The notes: generated by a model not told the origin, from the letters alone. DNA of 64,000 bases from Filosporella fistucella (GCA_030077755.1 JAQJZZ010000010.1:5952001-6016000); one strand, 5' to 3'. Positions 21,790 through 34,377 are shown, counted from the stretch's first letter. Made by a program: numbers and translations.

Positions 21790-24700
21790 ATGTCTATTCG
21801 CGTGCTTCTACGCGAGTATCCGCATCGTTCGATTGCTCTTGTGACACCCTCACATGCTTTGATATTCCGACATAGTCCAACTACAAACGATGCTATAGCA
21901 AATGGCTCCCTTACTTCGATAAATGCTCCGTCACGTACCTCCGTAGATGGAGCAGCACCTCGATGTATGGTAGAATTCGCAGATGCGACTTCTGTGGATC
22001 TCAGCGATTATCGAACTCTGAGTCCGTTGCCTGTTCATGGAACACTCGGATTGATCACAATCAACAGTGATGTCTTTCTCTGCGTCATTACAAGTGCTTC
22101 CAAGGTGGCAGATGTGCGGCCAGGAGAGACGGTGCAGAGGATATCTGGAGTGGAATTTCATTGCCTGAATAATAGCAATTACGATAATACGTTCAGCAAT
22201 AATTTGGATCCCTATTCTGTAGATCAGGACTATGGACAGAATCTGAATCGCAGAGAACCAGTTGAACATCCATGTGTGGACCTACAAAGATTGCTTGGAA
22301 ATGGGAGCTTTTATTATAGCACAGACTTTGATGTTACAAACAGATTGCAAGACAGGTATGAGCCAATTTCTGCTCCAGATCTTATACTAATTACAAACAG
22401 AACCGCCGAGTCATCTGCTTTTGAAGTCGAGAATCTAGACGAGTCGTTTCTTTGGAACTCATACATGATCAGTCCCTTGGTCAAATTTCGATCACGACTA
22501 GTTGCACACGAAAAAGAAGCATTGGATAATTCTCGAATCTTGACATCTGCCATCCGCGGTTTCGTCCTCACAATTACAATTCCATCTTCTTCAGCTCCTC
22601 TAAGAACTACAAGGACAGGTCTCCCGTCATCCCTGACCCTGATATCAAGACTATCATGCCGAAGGGCCGGAACGAGATTCAATAGTCGTGGAATAGATGA
22701 TGACGGAAATGTGGCGAATTTCGTGGAGTCAGAAACGATCTATTGGAGTCCGTCAGTCTTGGGGCAATCAGATCCAGCGATAGCTGAGAAGCCGGCCGGT
22801 ATTTGCTTTTCGTATGCGCAAATTAGGGGTTCCGTGCCGGTGTTTTGGGAACAAGCTGCAGGCTTGATCCCGGGTCAACAAAAGATATCCATTACTCGAT
22901 CAGCTGAAGGTACTCAGCCTGCGTTTGATAAGCATTTTGGGGAATTGGAGCAGAATTATGGAGCGGTCCATGTTGTCAATCTTTTGAGTGAGACAAAGCC
23001 TGGAGAAGCGGAATTGACGAATTTGTACCGATACGGCATCAATCATTCTGCGCTGAATCGGACCGATGATAAAGCTTCTCGAGATCATCAATTACTTAGG
23101 GAGACGGAATTTGATTTCCATGCAGAAACCAAAGGCCCAAATGGTTATGAGGCTGCGAGTTTGATCCGAAGGCTTATCGAGAATTCTGCAGATGGCTTTG
23201 CATATTATCTGTCCGAGGATGTTGAGGATCCAGAAGAGATTCATGAGAGATCGCATCGTAGAACGGTTGTCATATTGCAACAAGAAGGAGTATTCAGGAC
23301 AAATTGTCTTGACTGTCTTGACAGAACGAACTTGATCCAAACGATCATTTCACAAATGGCTATGGAGTCTTTCCTTGCCCACCGAGGTGAGCGAGCGGCA
23401 TCAGACTTCTGGATGCGTCATTCGAGTCTATGGGCAGATAATGGGGATGCCTTGTCCAGGATATATGCTGGTACTGGAGCTCTTAAATCTTCCTTCACAA
23501 GACATGGTAAGATGTCTCTAGCTGGCGCTATTGCAGATGCAAGAAAGAGTGCTACCCGTTTGTATATCAATAATTTTGCAGATAAAGGTCGGCAGAATAC
23601 TATTGATGTTCTGCTGGGTAGGATGATGGGACAAACTCCTGTTCATTTGTTTGATCCTATGAATGATTATGTTACTGCGGAACTTGCTAGGAGGAGTGCT
23701 GAGTTTCAATCGAATGAGAATATCAACATGTAAGAATGAAACCCCGTTTGTGATACAATCTGACCTTTACAGATGGTGTGGATCGTTCAACCTGAATGGG
23801 CGAACCACCGGAATCGATGAGGACCTTTCATCCTGGCTCTGTCCTGATCTCCCTCCGTCTCAGCAAAACCCTGAAATAGTAGCTGTGGGTTTCCAGGAAA
23901 TCGTCGAGCTGAGTCCACAGCAGATAATGAACAGTGACCCTACTCGTAAACAGGCATGGGAAAGATCAGTACGAAAAACTTTGAACAGACATGCTCGAGC
24001 AGCTGGTAGTGAGCCGTACGTGCTTCTGCGGAGCGGGCAACTTGTCGGTGCCGCACTCTGCATATTTGTGAAGTCGTCGGTTCTAAAGAATATCAAGAAC
24101 GTCGAGGGTGCCGTCAAGAAAACTGGAATGTCTGGAATGGCGGGAAACAAAGGTGCGGTGGCTATTCGAATGGAGTATGCCAGCACACAAATCTGCTTCG
24201 TGACAGCACATCTAGCTGCTGGTTTTGCCAATTATGAAGAGAGAAATAGGGATTACAATACCATCCATCATGGGCTCAGATTTCAAAGGAATCGTGGCAT
24301 CGATGATCATGGTGAGTCACTATGTGTTGTGGTAGGACCGAATCTAATTCGATGCAGATAGTGTCATTTGGATGGGTGATTTCAATTATCGTATTGGGCT
24401 TGGGTCAGACAAAGTTAGGCAACTGATCAAGCAGAGTGATCTGGAGACATTGTACGAAAATGATCAGGTGAGTTCAATTCTAGGCTTCCGAAGTCTTCTG
24501 ACCTTTGCAGTTGAATCTTCAAATGGTGGCTGGCCTTACCTTTCCATATTACTCTGAATCACGAATTACATTTCAGCCTACCTACAAGTATGATCTTGGA
24601 AATGATACCTATGATACATCGTAAGGCTACCTACTTTCTAGGCGACTGTACTGACAGGCCACAGCGAAAAGGCAAGAATACCTGCCTGGACCGATAGGAT

Positions 24701-25766
24701 CCTTCGAAAAGGCACAAATCTTAGGCAGATCAATTATAACACAGCCCCATTGCGATTCTCAGACCATCGCCCTGTTTATGCCACATTTCAATGCACGGTA
24801 AGCATTGTGGATGAGGCTCGTCGAGAGGCTCTGAGTCACCAGATATATGAAAAAAGGCGTGCAGATGTTGGATCTACAACTGCAAGCAATCAAAATGACG
24901 ACACGGATGATGAAGACCTTATCGGTTATGATCCTATTGAACCAGGACTTCCGCCGGCAAGTTCTGACAAACGAAAATGGTGGTTAGATAATGGTCAGCC
25001 GGCGAGGTCAAATATACAACCCCCACAACGAGGATTCATACCGAATCCAAACCGTCCTTCGAATCCTTATACCCCCACAGATGAACCGGATTGGGTTACC
25101 GTACCTCGAATGTCGCAACGACAAGATTCATCTCCGAAACCACCTCCCCCTAACCCACGACCTTCTACTTCTGGTGCCGTCAACGGCACACGGAAGCTGC
25201 CGCCTCCCTTCAATCAGTCGCCTGCCGTGTCTACCCTTACGAAGACACTCTCACAAGCTAGCATCAGAGACAAACAAGCACCAGCTACACAAATCGATCG
25301 ACGTCTATCATCTTCAACTACAAGCTCGACATCCAAGAAGGCTCCTCCACCAGTAGCTCGAAAACCAGTTCATCTCACAGCCTCACCATCACTTACCTCT
25401 TCTCCAACTCTATCAACCGTCTCAGTAGCCTCATCACGCCCTGCTCCTGCACAAAAACGTACATCGAACTCAATCGAACAATTCGCACCTCCTCCGCGTA
25501 GAAACACTAGTGGTCTAGGCATAGGCTCTACCTACGGCAGAAGGGACATCGAAGACAGGAGGGAGATCTCCACTCCCCCGCCCCCGCCTCAGCCTCGCCG
25601 GGCGGGAAGAAAAGCGGTTAACGGGTCGGCAGGAGACGGTGAAGAGGATGAAGGCCCGAGGCCCGCGTTGCCGCCCAGGAGACCGACGAATGTAGATATG
25701 GATCTGTTGGGTGATGCAACCGAGGAAGGGGGCATGAAGGGGTGGGAAGCTTTGAGGCCTAATTAA
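21790..25766 (+). CDS. Synaptojanin-like phosphoinositide phosphatase (SAC plus 5-phosphatase), 1,266 aa
   Basis: A two-phosphatase enzyme that strips phosphates from membrane phosphoinositides; fungal relatives (yeast Inp51-53) act in endocytosis, actin control and trafficking. Five exons (21790-23729, 23773-24311, 24358-24467, 24511-24620, 24665-25766) sum to 3,801 nt. The SAC domain fills about residues 1-600 with the CX5R motif in TNCLDCLDRTN (Cys506, Arg512) intact. The 5-phosphatase domain follows at about 650-950. Its motifs are GFQEIVEL, GMAGNKGAVAIR, WMGDFNYRIG (Trp831), PAWTDRIL (Asp910) and FSDHRPVYATF (His934). The C-terminal about 300 residues are Pro/Ser-rich with several PPPxR-like stretches, suited to SH3 binding. 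Both catalytic sites look active. Which of the Inp52/Inp53-type paralogues it is cannot be decided here. Confidence 0.96.
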
Positions 25767-26723
25767 TTGGGAGATTGAGGGTAGGATGGCGTTTATGGGC
25801 ATTTGCTTGCATTTGCATTTCCTTCGCATGATGAAGGATGATGGAAGGGAGGCTATACGTATGTTAGGTTGGTTGTGTTGTGTTGGTTAGTACCATGATT
25901 GGCATGAATTTGCTTGCGCCGGGCGTAAACGACATGAGGGATGAAGGATGGGAATAGACCAAACCTTGGGATAGAATAGACAAAAGCACGAGTCGTAGAC
26001 GTTTGATGATGACGAGGGGTATCTATTTATGAACAGGGCATTAGAGCTCAGATGAGAATATGACGTTACCTTGAAACAACTTTGCTGTTGATGTTCGCCC
26101 TGCTTGAGAACTGTTGGAATGGATTGAAAATGGGGCATTTGATGGGCCGCGGCATGCGACTGCGCCACGGCTCACATGGTGATGGGGTAAGGAAACTGTT
26201 GAAACTTGAAACTCGAAAAAGCTTTGCATGCATGGCTGGCGCAAGTAAATAGCTGGCGCGCGGGGAATAGATATCTCGGATGAAATTAATGTATCGTACA
26301 TTTCTTACTCCTCGGTCAGGGAGAGAGGCGGTTTAATGGCTGATAGCTGCTGTATGGTAAGTTTATATACTTTTATAAGTCGATTAAGTAAGGACGAAAT
26401 CATAACCTTGATCATTGAGATATATTAATAATAATTTGTATTAGAATTAATTGTACAAGTACTTATATACTTCAGTGCATAATTCCTTATGCGGCGACTA
26501 GTATACTCCGTGCTTCACGTATGTTCTGCTCAGAAATATGGCTATAGGCGCTGCTCTTATTAATTAAAAGTCCTTATCTAAAGCCAAGTCCTAGAACCTT
26601 TAAGGTTACCATTGCTTGTCCTCTAGAGCTACAATACAATAACTTCCACTGGTGAAAGTGAGAAAGATAATGAGCAGGTAGCGCAAAACTTGGAAGATCG
26701 TGCGATCTAAAGATATCCGGGTG
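25767..26723. other. Convergent 3' intergenic region
   Basis: About 960 bp between two convergent genes. The part from about 26,340 to 26,600 is AT-rich with many TpA steps and could be a mutated repeat remnant; nothing identifiable remains. Confidence 0.45.
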
Positions 26724-28136
26724 CTAGACATTATGCATCTCAAACTCTTCCACCACCACGCCAGATTCACTATCAATACCCTTGAATTCAACCTTGGTTT
26801 CAGTCCGCAAGGTGATAGTGCCCATCCCGCCAGCTTTGCCACCCTTCAAATCCCCTGTCATATCGCTCCCTAGAATGCTTTTCTCACTCCCTTCATCTGT
26901 CCCTCCTTGCCGAGTCCCACTCATATGTCCATTGCTCGTAATATCCACCCTGTTCCTACTCTTCAGCACGCTCGCTGCTTGACTTTTCGCTCCGTAGGTT
27001 TGATTCCGGGTGCCGCCTCCAGACCCATACCGAGTGTAGACGGCGGAGGAGACTTCACGGATTAAAACTCGAAGGATGGGAATTGATGCTGCGATGATGG
27101 ATATTGCTGACTCTGCGAAACCCCAGATAACGACGTTGGCGCCAACATCTAATAAGTTTAGGTCAGCTGAGTTGCATTGAAAAGGTGTGGGTGGAGAGAA
27201 AAGAAAGAAAAGTAAAAGGGTTAGGTGACGTACAGCTAAAGTCGCCGTCAGCCATTAATGGCAAGAAGCTAGCTTTGACCATAGCTGCTATTCCAGCACT
27301 GTCGATATTTAGCCATATGTTATAAAAATTGTACAAAGTAGTAGACTGACAATATTCCCATGCTCATAGCGACGCCAACTCCGATCTTCTCTTTTGGCTT
27401 CATTTGTAATTTCCAAAGGGTTGTCCATGGCATTATCGAAAGAAGTATGTCCATCGCTCCCGAATATACTATCAATGGCAGGATAAGTCAGCACTGTGAC
27501 CCTCTGATCAGCCAATCAAACAGGAGGCAGTAGACATACCAGCAGCTGCGATTGAATAGTTCAAGTAGATCTTGGGATTCCAGCACGTCCCAATTACGCT
27601 AGGATCCCAATTCTTCCGCACAGGAGTACACTGAATCCAACTAATCAAGATGTTGAGCCCCATGGCTAGATTGATACTTATGATAACGGCCCAGACAAAG
27701 ATACGGGCCCAGCCGGTACTGATACGCACCATCGTTAAGCCGAACGAAGTCTTACTATATATGGCGGCCAGGATAGAGAACAACCCGCTAAGATTCCCGA
27801 CAAGTCCCATTTGGACAAAGTTGGTCACCGGTATCGTTGCAACATGTGTGCCGAACCCAAGAGAAACCAGAGATATGTACAAGCCGGCGGTAATGAGGAG
27901 GCAGATCTGGAATCCAGCACTGCGAGTTAGCAACCATCGTTTTGTTTGAAGTATAAGTAAGAGAGAAAAAGGTGATGAGAACGAACCCATGCGAATATTA
28001 GAGTACAATCGTCCCACCATATTTTGCGATTACGTCCGATCTTGCAGTAGAGCCGTAAAGAAAGGAAGAGTCCAGAGATAATTAACAGGGTCCACGTAAC
28101 ACCCAAGATCATGGGACCGCGATTGTTGGATGACAT
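26724..28136 (-). CDS. Fungal rhodopsin-domain (PTH11-type) seven-helix membrane protein, 374 aa
   Basis: An integral membrane protein of the large fungal family with extracellular N-terminus and about seven helices; some relatives act as surface sensors, most are uncharacterised. Five exons (27987-28136, 27540-27906, 27351-27468, 27234-27298, 26724-27148) sum to 1,125 nt. Helix 1 is ILGVTWTLLIISGLFLSLRL, followed by the loop motif KIWWDDCTLIFAW. Later family signatures are the LGFGTH loop, IQCTPVRKNWDPS with TCWNPK, and WGFAESAISIIAASIPILRV before RVLIREV. The last about 110 residues form a hydrophilic cytoplasmic tail. Intron 1 uses a weak GTTCGT donor and I placed its acceptor to give FAW-ICLLI; a nearby alternative acceptor breaks the frame. 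Family call is firm; ligand unknown. Confidence 0.87.
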
Positions 28137-29405
28137 GGTGAGATAGATAAAAAGCAAACTGAACAATGTGCAAGATGATGGGTGGACCGAATTTTTCTAG
28201 AAGGGAGAGACTCTAATATTAGAGTTGAAAGAATGGTTCTAGAGAGTATGCAATTGACATGTGGCTGAAGCCGTTTATGTCGACAACGGGTGTAAGAAAT
28301 TGGGAGTGACATGTTTGGAGACATTTGTGTATAATGGCGTCGAATGGAAGACTTCTTCATGTATAATGAACCATCAATGTGGAAGCAAATACCTCTATCC
28401 CGAGACTTTCAAAAGCGTAGCTGAAAATATCTAGCTTGGACCTTTTCTGCATGTTCCACCGTTAGGCGTGGGTAGGCTTCTCCTTAGCCCGGAAAAGCCA
28501 CAAGCTCTGCGCCAGGAGCCAAACCCACCGAATCGTATCCCAAGTTCCTGGTACGGAGGTTGTTCCATGAGCGTTGGATTCGGGGAATACGTGGTATTCG
28601 CATGGTCAATTCCCACTTTGTCTCTTGTCTAATTCTACATTGCAGTACATACCAAGGGAACCCACGCGAGAATATGTCTGATCTTCAAACAAACGCGGGG
28701 ACGACATGTGTCTTTTTATGCGGCTAGGTATTCCGCTGCATCCAAGCGATCCATCTCGATCGATGCGTGGAAGGTCCCATGGGTGTTCCCCGCGATTTTG
28801 AGGTGAATGCATGGATAAACACCGAGAGATCATGAAAACCTCACCGTTCTCGGTCAGCACTTCAGCCCCAGGTTCTGCTCGGTTCGCTGCTGGTAGTGTA
28901 TCGATTGAAAGAGTATAATCGATAGTACGGTACGGTACAGGGTAAATAATATTAATCCAAAATTCGCTACCGATACTGTTAAGAGACAATCCATCAGTAA
29001 CAAAACACATAGATAAAAAAACTCGGAAAAAGTACAGTCCGTAAAAGACAGACAGTAAAGCCATCTAGGGACGTTCCTGACATTAGGGAAGTCCAGTCAC
29101 ATGCCACACATCTACTTTCAGCCCAAATGCTCTGACCTCTTCGTAGCGTCTTGATACACGCCTTTTTACACCCTCTCCTGCCACGACATGTCACTCGGTT
29201 AGCTTGTCCGAAGTCTGGAGGGTTCTCAGGGGCAGCGGCCGCACTCAGACTTACACAAAAATATATACAGAACCTTAAAAAATGATGTGCAGCGGTGTAA
29301 TCAAAGCCCGATCTGAAGTGATCTATTCCATGAGTGGGATTTAAAGATCCCGAGATTCTCGATCTGGGGAAGAGAAAGGAAGAATGTCTTGATTCTAGCT
29401 TCTGA
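28137..29405. other. Intergenic, no supported gene
   Basis: About 1.27 kb upstream of the rhodopsin-domain gene. Minus-strand frames of 140-152 codons at 28606-29416 have no domain character and partly overlap the tail of the kinase relic; I do not call them. Confidence 0.45.
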
Positions 29406-29970
29406 TGAGATGTCAACCTACTCTGATCTTCCCTTGTGTTCGCAGAGTAACGGTGATCTCAATAATTACATTATTCTTTCCTGCCTGCTATAGCCTTCTG
29501 ATCTGCCTATTTTCCGTTAAGCCATACAAATCCAATGACAAACATCTCTCGGCCCATCAAATGATAGCGATGTCCCTTCTCGGATTCTCCTTGTCGCTTC
29601 CATCTTCGGCCAATTCCTCTTAAGCATTTATTCGCTCAAGGAACTCCAAAGCTTCACCTCCATAGCCAGCTGCATAAACCACACATCCGGTCTTGGTGAG
29701 TTGCCGAAGGAAGATCTGCTGGTTAGCGTAGTTGTCTTCTACAAGAAAGACGTGAATCTGCTGGAAATCTACTTCTGGGACTCCCATCTTCAGGTTCGAA
29801 GACGTTGAATACAGTACAAGTAGAAGCATACGTAGATCGCTCGCATATTCTTTTCGATAACTTCTCATTAACCCCTAGTCGTTCTTCGTCACTTCCAGTA
29901 AACCCAAACGTGCTGTCTTCGCTTGCCTCCGAGAGCATACCAATTTCTCTGCAAGTTTCTCGCTGGGCTT
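29406..29970 (-). pseudogene. Relic of a hybrid histidine kinase: decayed receiver domain
   Basis: Read on the minus strand, 29868-29620 encodes VFLVEDNYANQQIFLRQLTK then GGEALEFLERINA, the start of a response-regulator receiver with its acidic pair. After a TAA the homology continues in a shifted frame as LMGREMFVIGFVW, where the usual LMDxEMPVMDG phospho-acceptor region has lost its first Asp (Gly) and the proline. A further piece, NVIIEITVTLRTQGKI, resembles the later PIIAVTAN segment. Upstream, 29938-29870 has linker-like text (SEASEDSTFGFTGSDEERLG). Kinase and sensor parts are missing. Stops, a frameshift and loss of the phosphorylation site make it non-functional. It is more like a different kinase class than the complete enzyme at 15-17.7 kb. 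Confidence 0.6.
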
Positions 29971-31733
29971 TAGGAGATGAAGAGGCTAAGCTGGAAAGTA
30001 GAGGAGTCCTATGTTTTATTATAAAGCATACTAAACGAGTTAATATCGTTAAGATAAAAGGGGAACAAAATAAAAATAAAAAATAAGTAGAATTGAGATC
30101 TGTGGTGATGGGTTGATGGTTTTATTAAGAGGAGACGGTTCTAAGGCGAGGAACGTTGGGGAAGATGATCTGAATATGTTTTTGGTTGTAGGAGAGGAAG
30201 GGGTTTTAGGATTTGGAGGATTTGGAGGAGATTCTTTTCCGAGGAAAGTTTGTTCTCGTCGATTTGAGTAATGTTTGGATTCGTAGAGAAAATTGGGATT
30301 GGGAGGGGAGATGGTTCCATTGCGAGGTAAGCTTGCTTTGGTCAATTTGAGACTTTCGAGTATATTTCTGGCTTAGGGAAAAGGGCGATTGTGATTTGCA
30401 GGAAGTGATTCTTCGTTTGTGAGGAAAAATTGTTCTGGTCGATTTGAGTATGTTTTTGTTAGAGGAAAAAAGGGTGATTGAGATTCGGAGGCTACACTTC
30501 CTGGGAATTGAGAAAGGGGTTAGGACTTTGTTGTTGGGTATTAGTGGTGGTAGAAAGAGGCAAGGAGTTGATCGATGTTCTCTGAAAACTAGTTGTTTTC
30601 ATCCTGCTCTGATTTTAATTTGGAAACTAAATTGAGACTTTGGCTTTTGCTTGCGAGTAACCTCTATCTCTTCTTTTTCTGGATAACGACGAGGCTATTT
30701 CCTGGGTTGTTCGTTGGGAATTTGAGGAGGGCATTTGCGACATTTGTTAGAAAATTACGAACGATAAATAAGAGATAGAATAGAGAGGATTGTCGCAAGC
30801 AAATTTCGTTTCCAAGGCCCGAGGAATGAGATAGAAGACTTCTCCTATTGCTTTTCGTTCCTGGAAACAAGGCTTTTGAGGCACGGTTGACATCGTCGCC
30901 CGGTTCATATTGAGGTCGATGTTGAGAGTCAACAACCTAAGCCATGGGGCATTTTCAATATTGGGCATTTCAAAAGCCTAGCAAATGGCGTGTATCATGC
31001 TCTTAATCGAAAACAAAAATAATGTCTTTACGCCGCGGCTGACGTCGCAGGTCACTCCTTTAAACCGGGTTGGTGCATCAAAATAGTGATATAATGTCGA
31101 TTGGTATCACAGGAACACATCGCCTACATGGTGTGGCGTGAATGCCCTCTTCCTTGCGAGATCACCGACTTGGTATCATCGGCCCACCTCGCCAAGTCGG
31201 TGTACGGCTGGCCAATCATATCCAGCCACCCATGCGGGTGATGAAAAAGGGCATTTGACGCTAGGATCCCACACTTTTTAGCGACCGCAGTGTTTACCTA
31301 AAGTTTCGGTTTCGAGGATGCAAAGCAAATGCCCTCTTTGGCCCACTTGATACCATCACACTGACTCTTTGATGCATTCATGAAGAGGATTAGATGCCTT
31401 TCAAACTGGGCTCTAAGGTATCGAAGTTGGGAAGTGCAGGGCGTAATGTGCACCCTTTTGTTGGCGAGCGATATCACTTTGGTGAGCACACCGAGTACAG
31501 GGGGAAGGCTGAAAGAGGGCGGACAGTGTGCTCACTTGTGCACATTTATCAAAGTCCCGATCAGTTGAGGGGTTAAAATGTGCTTATAAGCCTTCGATCT
31601 GGTTTCTCATTTCTCTTCTCCCCTCTTCATTATCAGATTGTCATTTCCTTGCTTTCTTACCTCTACGTCCGCGCAATCAGATTTTCGATCCCAGTATCGA
31701 TTCACTCTTGATATTCAACAATATACGTTTAAA
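29971..31733. other. Intergenic region with diverged repeats, no supported gene
   Basis: AT- and G-rich stretch upstream of the HeLo-like gene. It contains three diverged repeat units (annotated separately) and an inverted repeat with 10-bp arms at 31164-31173 and 31192-31201. Short frames are not supported. The last about 200 bases are pyrimidine-rich with TCTTCTCCCCTCTTC, a likely core promoter and leader. Confidence 0.45.
30235..30500 (+). repeat. Three diverged tandem units of roughly 80-100 bp
   Basis: The phrase GTCGATTTGAGTA recurs at about 30258 and 30438, with a changed copy (GTCAATTTGAGAC) at about 30340. Each is preceded by a GAGGAAA/GAGGTAA-like stretch and followed by GGGATTG/GGCGATTG/GGTGATTG. 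Spacing is about 82 and 98 bases by eye. Confidence 0.4.
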
Positions 31734-33545
31734 ATGGACCCTCTAACTATTATATCAATTGGAGATCTTCTCGCACTGGTACGGACATGTCACCGAATAG
31801 TCACGGACACGACTTCGTATCTATCGACTCTTCCACATTCCATCGAGGTGGTCGAGGAGCATTTAGCAGTTGTGGCTGTTATTTCGACTCTGCTCAATTC
31901 CTTGAATACGTCAATTCAGCGTTTTCCGGCTCTCAATCTATCAGTCAAAAAGTCATTTATCGCACCACTATGTCAGGACATCCGACTCGCCTTCGCTACA
32001 CTGGATAATGCGGTTCAACAAGCTCAAAAATTGAAGGTCTTTGAGCCGAGTGACGTGGGTTTGGTGAGAGTACCTGCTAGTGCGTGGATAATGGTCCACG
32101 GTACAGAAGCGAAGAGCAAGAGTTTAAGGAGTAGATTATACGTTGAGAAATACCGTGTACGGGTTCTCATAGATGCAGTTTGTTATTTCGGGCTGAAGGG
32201 AATCGATTCTGCTTCCCGGACCCAACAACAGAAAATGGAATTGGAAAAATTGGAAAATATGCTACCGTTGATAGCCGAGAGACTTGGGGGTGTTTGGAGG
32301 GATTATAGATTACGATTAGGTGGAAGGAAATTAGGAGAAGAGGGGCTGCAGTTGCAACGGGAACAGATGCTTGTTCTTAGGCAGATGCAGCTGAAAAGGC
32401 AGATGATGGCGCAGCAGGAAGCTCAAGGCAGAATTCTGATGCAGCAACAGCAACAGGCGCAGATGGGAAACCAACAACGAGAGAGGAACAAGAGTATGCA
32501 AAGATCAAGAAGTGCAGATAGTTTGAGCTCAAGTTGCTCGGAGGATTCAGTGTAAGTATCTTCGCATTCCAAATTTTCCTGAACCATGGGAAATGCCTCG
32601 ATACGGCAAAAAGAATAGAATACATAGGAACAAGAATGGATAGGCTGACATATCCACAGTACCCTCATGAAATCTCCACCACACCACGAAACCTATCTTC
32701 TCCGCAATCAACCTTCCACAAAAACCCTAGCTGAGACGAGTTCCTTCCTCTCCCTCCCACTCAAGAAAAAATACACCTATACACCATCAACATACTACAT
32801 CAAACCCCTCGCTTCCTCCGCCAGCGAAATCCAATCTTACCTCTCTCCACCATCTCTCCTTTCCCTCCCAGCAATCCACAAAAAGATACTAGGAATGGAA
32901 GACAACGCACAATGGGAGATTCAAAAATTAGTTGAGAGTCGTGAAAATGCTACTTCTCCTTCCAACGCGAAGAGAGAATGGAATGTCGTTTCTCTAGTCG
33001 AGAGACCGAGACGAAAGATCGCTGCTCTTGAGAAGAGAGGTATCTTCGGGAGAAAGAGAGCACAAAAAGAGGGGAAAGAATGGGTTTTGGTTCTAGAAGG
33101 ACGAACGACTTCTACGGAGAAGAGAATCACTCCAGATAAAAACGCTAATCCGTGGTCTCCTATCCCAGCACCACCTAAAACTCTCTCCACTGGTCCAATC
33201 CCAACCTATAATGGCAAGGGAATCCAAAATGCTGGAACCAATCAGATAAACATACCACAAACAATCCAAAGTCAACAACAGAGAAAAGCCGCTCCTCTCC
33301 GCTTCGTAGAAACGAGAAGGATATACAGCAAAGCGGAAGCAGAACGCAAAATGGAAGAGATGTTTAAAGATCTCTTTGTCTGCGCTTCGGCTGCTGATGA
33401 TGAGGAATCGGATGAAGTGGATTCAGATGAGGAGATTGTGGAGGGAGAGGATTCTGAATCTGATTCTGATTATGAGGAAGAGGAGGAAGATGAGGAAGAT
33501 GAGAAGGTAGTTCGAGAAGAGGATAAGAAAGGGGAGGTCATTTGA
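31734..33545 (+). CDS. HeLo/SesA-like N-terminal domain protein with acidic tail, 567 aa
   Basis: Two exons (31734-32551 and 32660-33545; 1,704 nt) join through a GTAAGT intron of 108 nt, linking two frames that would otherwise look like separate genes. The start MDPLTIISIGDLLALVRTCH resembles the helical N-terminal domain found on fungal STAND and HET proteins (HeLo-like/SesA type), which act in death signalling or incompatibility; this is a resemblance by eye. A Gln/Met-rich coiled segment (QREQMLVLRQMQLKRQMMAQ) spans about residues 200-265, then SRSADSLSSS. The second exon is basic and Pro/Ser-rich, and ends in a strongly acidic tail (DSDEEIVEGEDSESDSDYEE). No NACHT or NB-ARC ATPase follows, unlike typical STAND proteins. 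Role unknown. Confidence 0.72.
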
Positions 33546-34377
33546 GAGGGGCTTCTCTTCTTTGCCCTACTCTGGTTGCCTTATGCTGGGAGCTAGAGTA
33601 GGGTGTATACGTTCAGCTCAGCTGTGCTTGCTCATGGGATATTTATGATTTATGAATCATTTCATCATGTTTTTAACGATTTATGTTCGTTGTTGTTCTG
33701 TTCTCTTTAGTAGTATGATTTTCATGTTGGTTTTTTGATTTTGACGCTGGATGTTGGGATCTGATTATTTGATTGGTTTTGGGTTGGATATTGGAATATA
33801 AGTATATGGATTTTGGGGAGTAGGTGGATTTAATATGGGGTTTAGGAGGGGGAAAATACCAAAAATATGATTTCTTCTTAAGTTGCGGGTTGGATATCAA
33901 TTTCCATGTTGGGTATCTAGACAAATAACTACTCAGATAGTATAGCTGCAATGAAGCCCTGGTGGCCGAGTGGCTAGATTGGTTGCCTCAAATAAAACTG
34001 GCATCGTTTCTTGAAAAATCTTCAGGTGTTCCCTGTTTTTGAGGGGAGCACCGGAGTTTTGCTGGTTTTGACTTCCTTTCCATTCTTTCTTGTGGGGCGT
34101 GGGGTTTGGTTTTTTTTAAGCTTTTTAGAGGGGAGGGAGACTGGAGCTGAAAAGCTGATTTCCTGGGACTTTATGATGGATTTTTTGTTGTTACTGTCAT
34201 GTGATAGTGCGTATTAGAGATTTAGATGTTTCCCTAGGGCAAGCACGAAATGGAAACTTGTTTTCCTGATGGGATGTGTTTGATATGCCGCACGGTTCTG
34301 GATTGAGGTTTCTATGTTTGCTAGATGCGAACTAGATACTTGATTTCATGGGACGATCTTACACTACATGAATGAAG
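33546..34377. other. Intergenic region with an isolated tRNA D-arm-like motif
   Basis: About 830 bp. At 33958-33985 the sequence GCCCTGGTGGCCGAGTGGCT looks like the 5' part of a class II tRNA (Ser/Leu), but no matching acceptor strand or standard T-arm follows. Nothing else is supported. Confidence 0.35.

Noticed and set aside
28606..29416. Two minus-strand frames of 140 and 152 codons
   Set aside because: No signal peptide, helix pattern or domain; the first part overlaps the decayed receiver tail. Splicing them together gave nothing recognisable.
33958..34050. Possible tRNA-Ser/Leu starting GCCCTGGTGGCCGAGTGGCT
   Set aside because: Only the 5' acceptor and D-arm look right. There is no complementary 3' acceptor strand, no standard T-loop and no clean anticodon arm, so at most it is a fragment.
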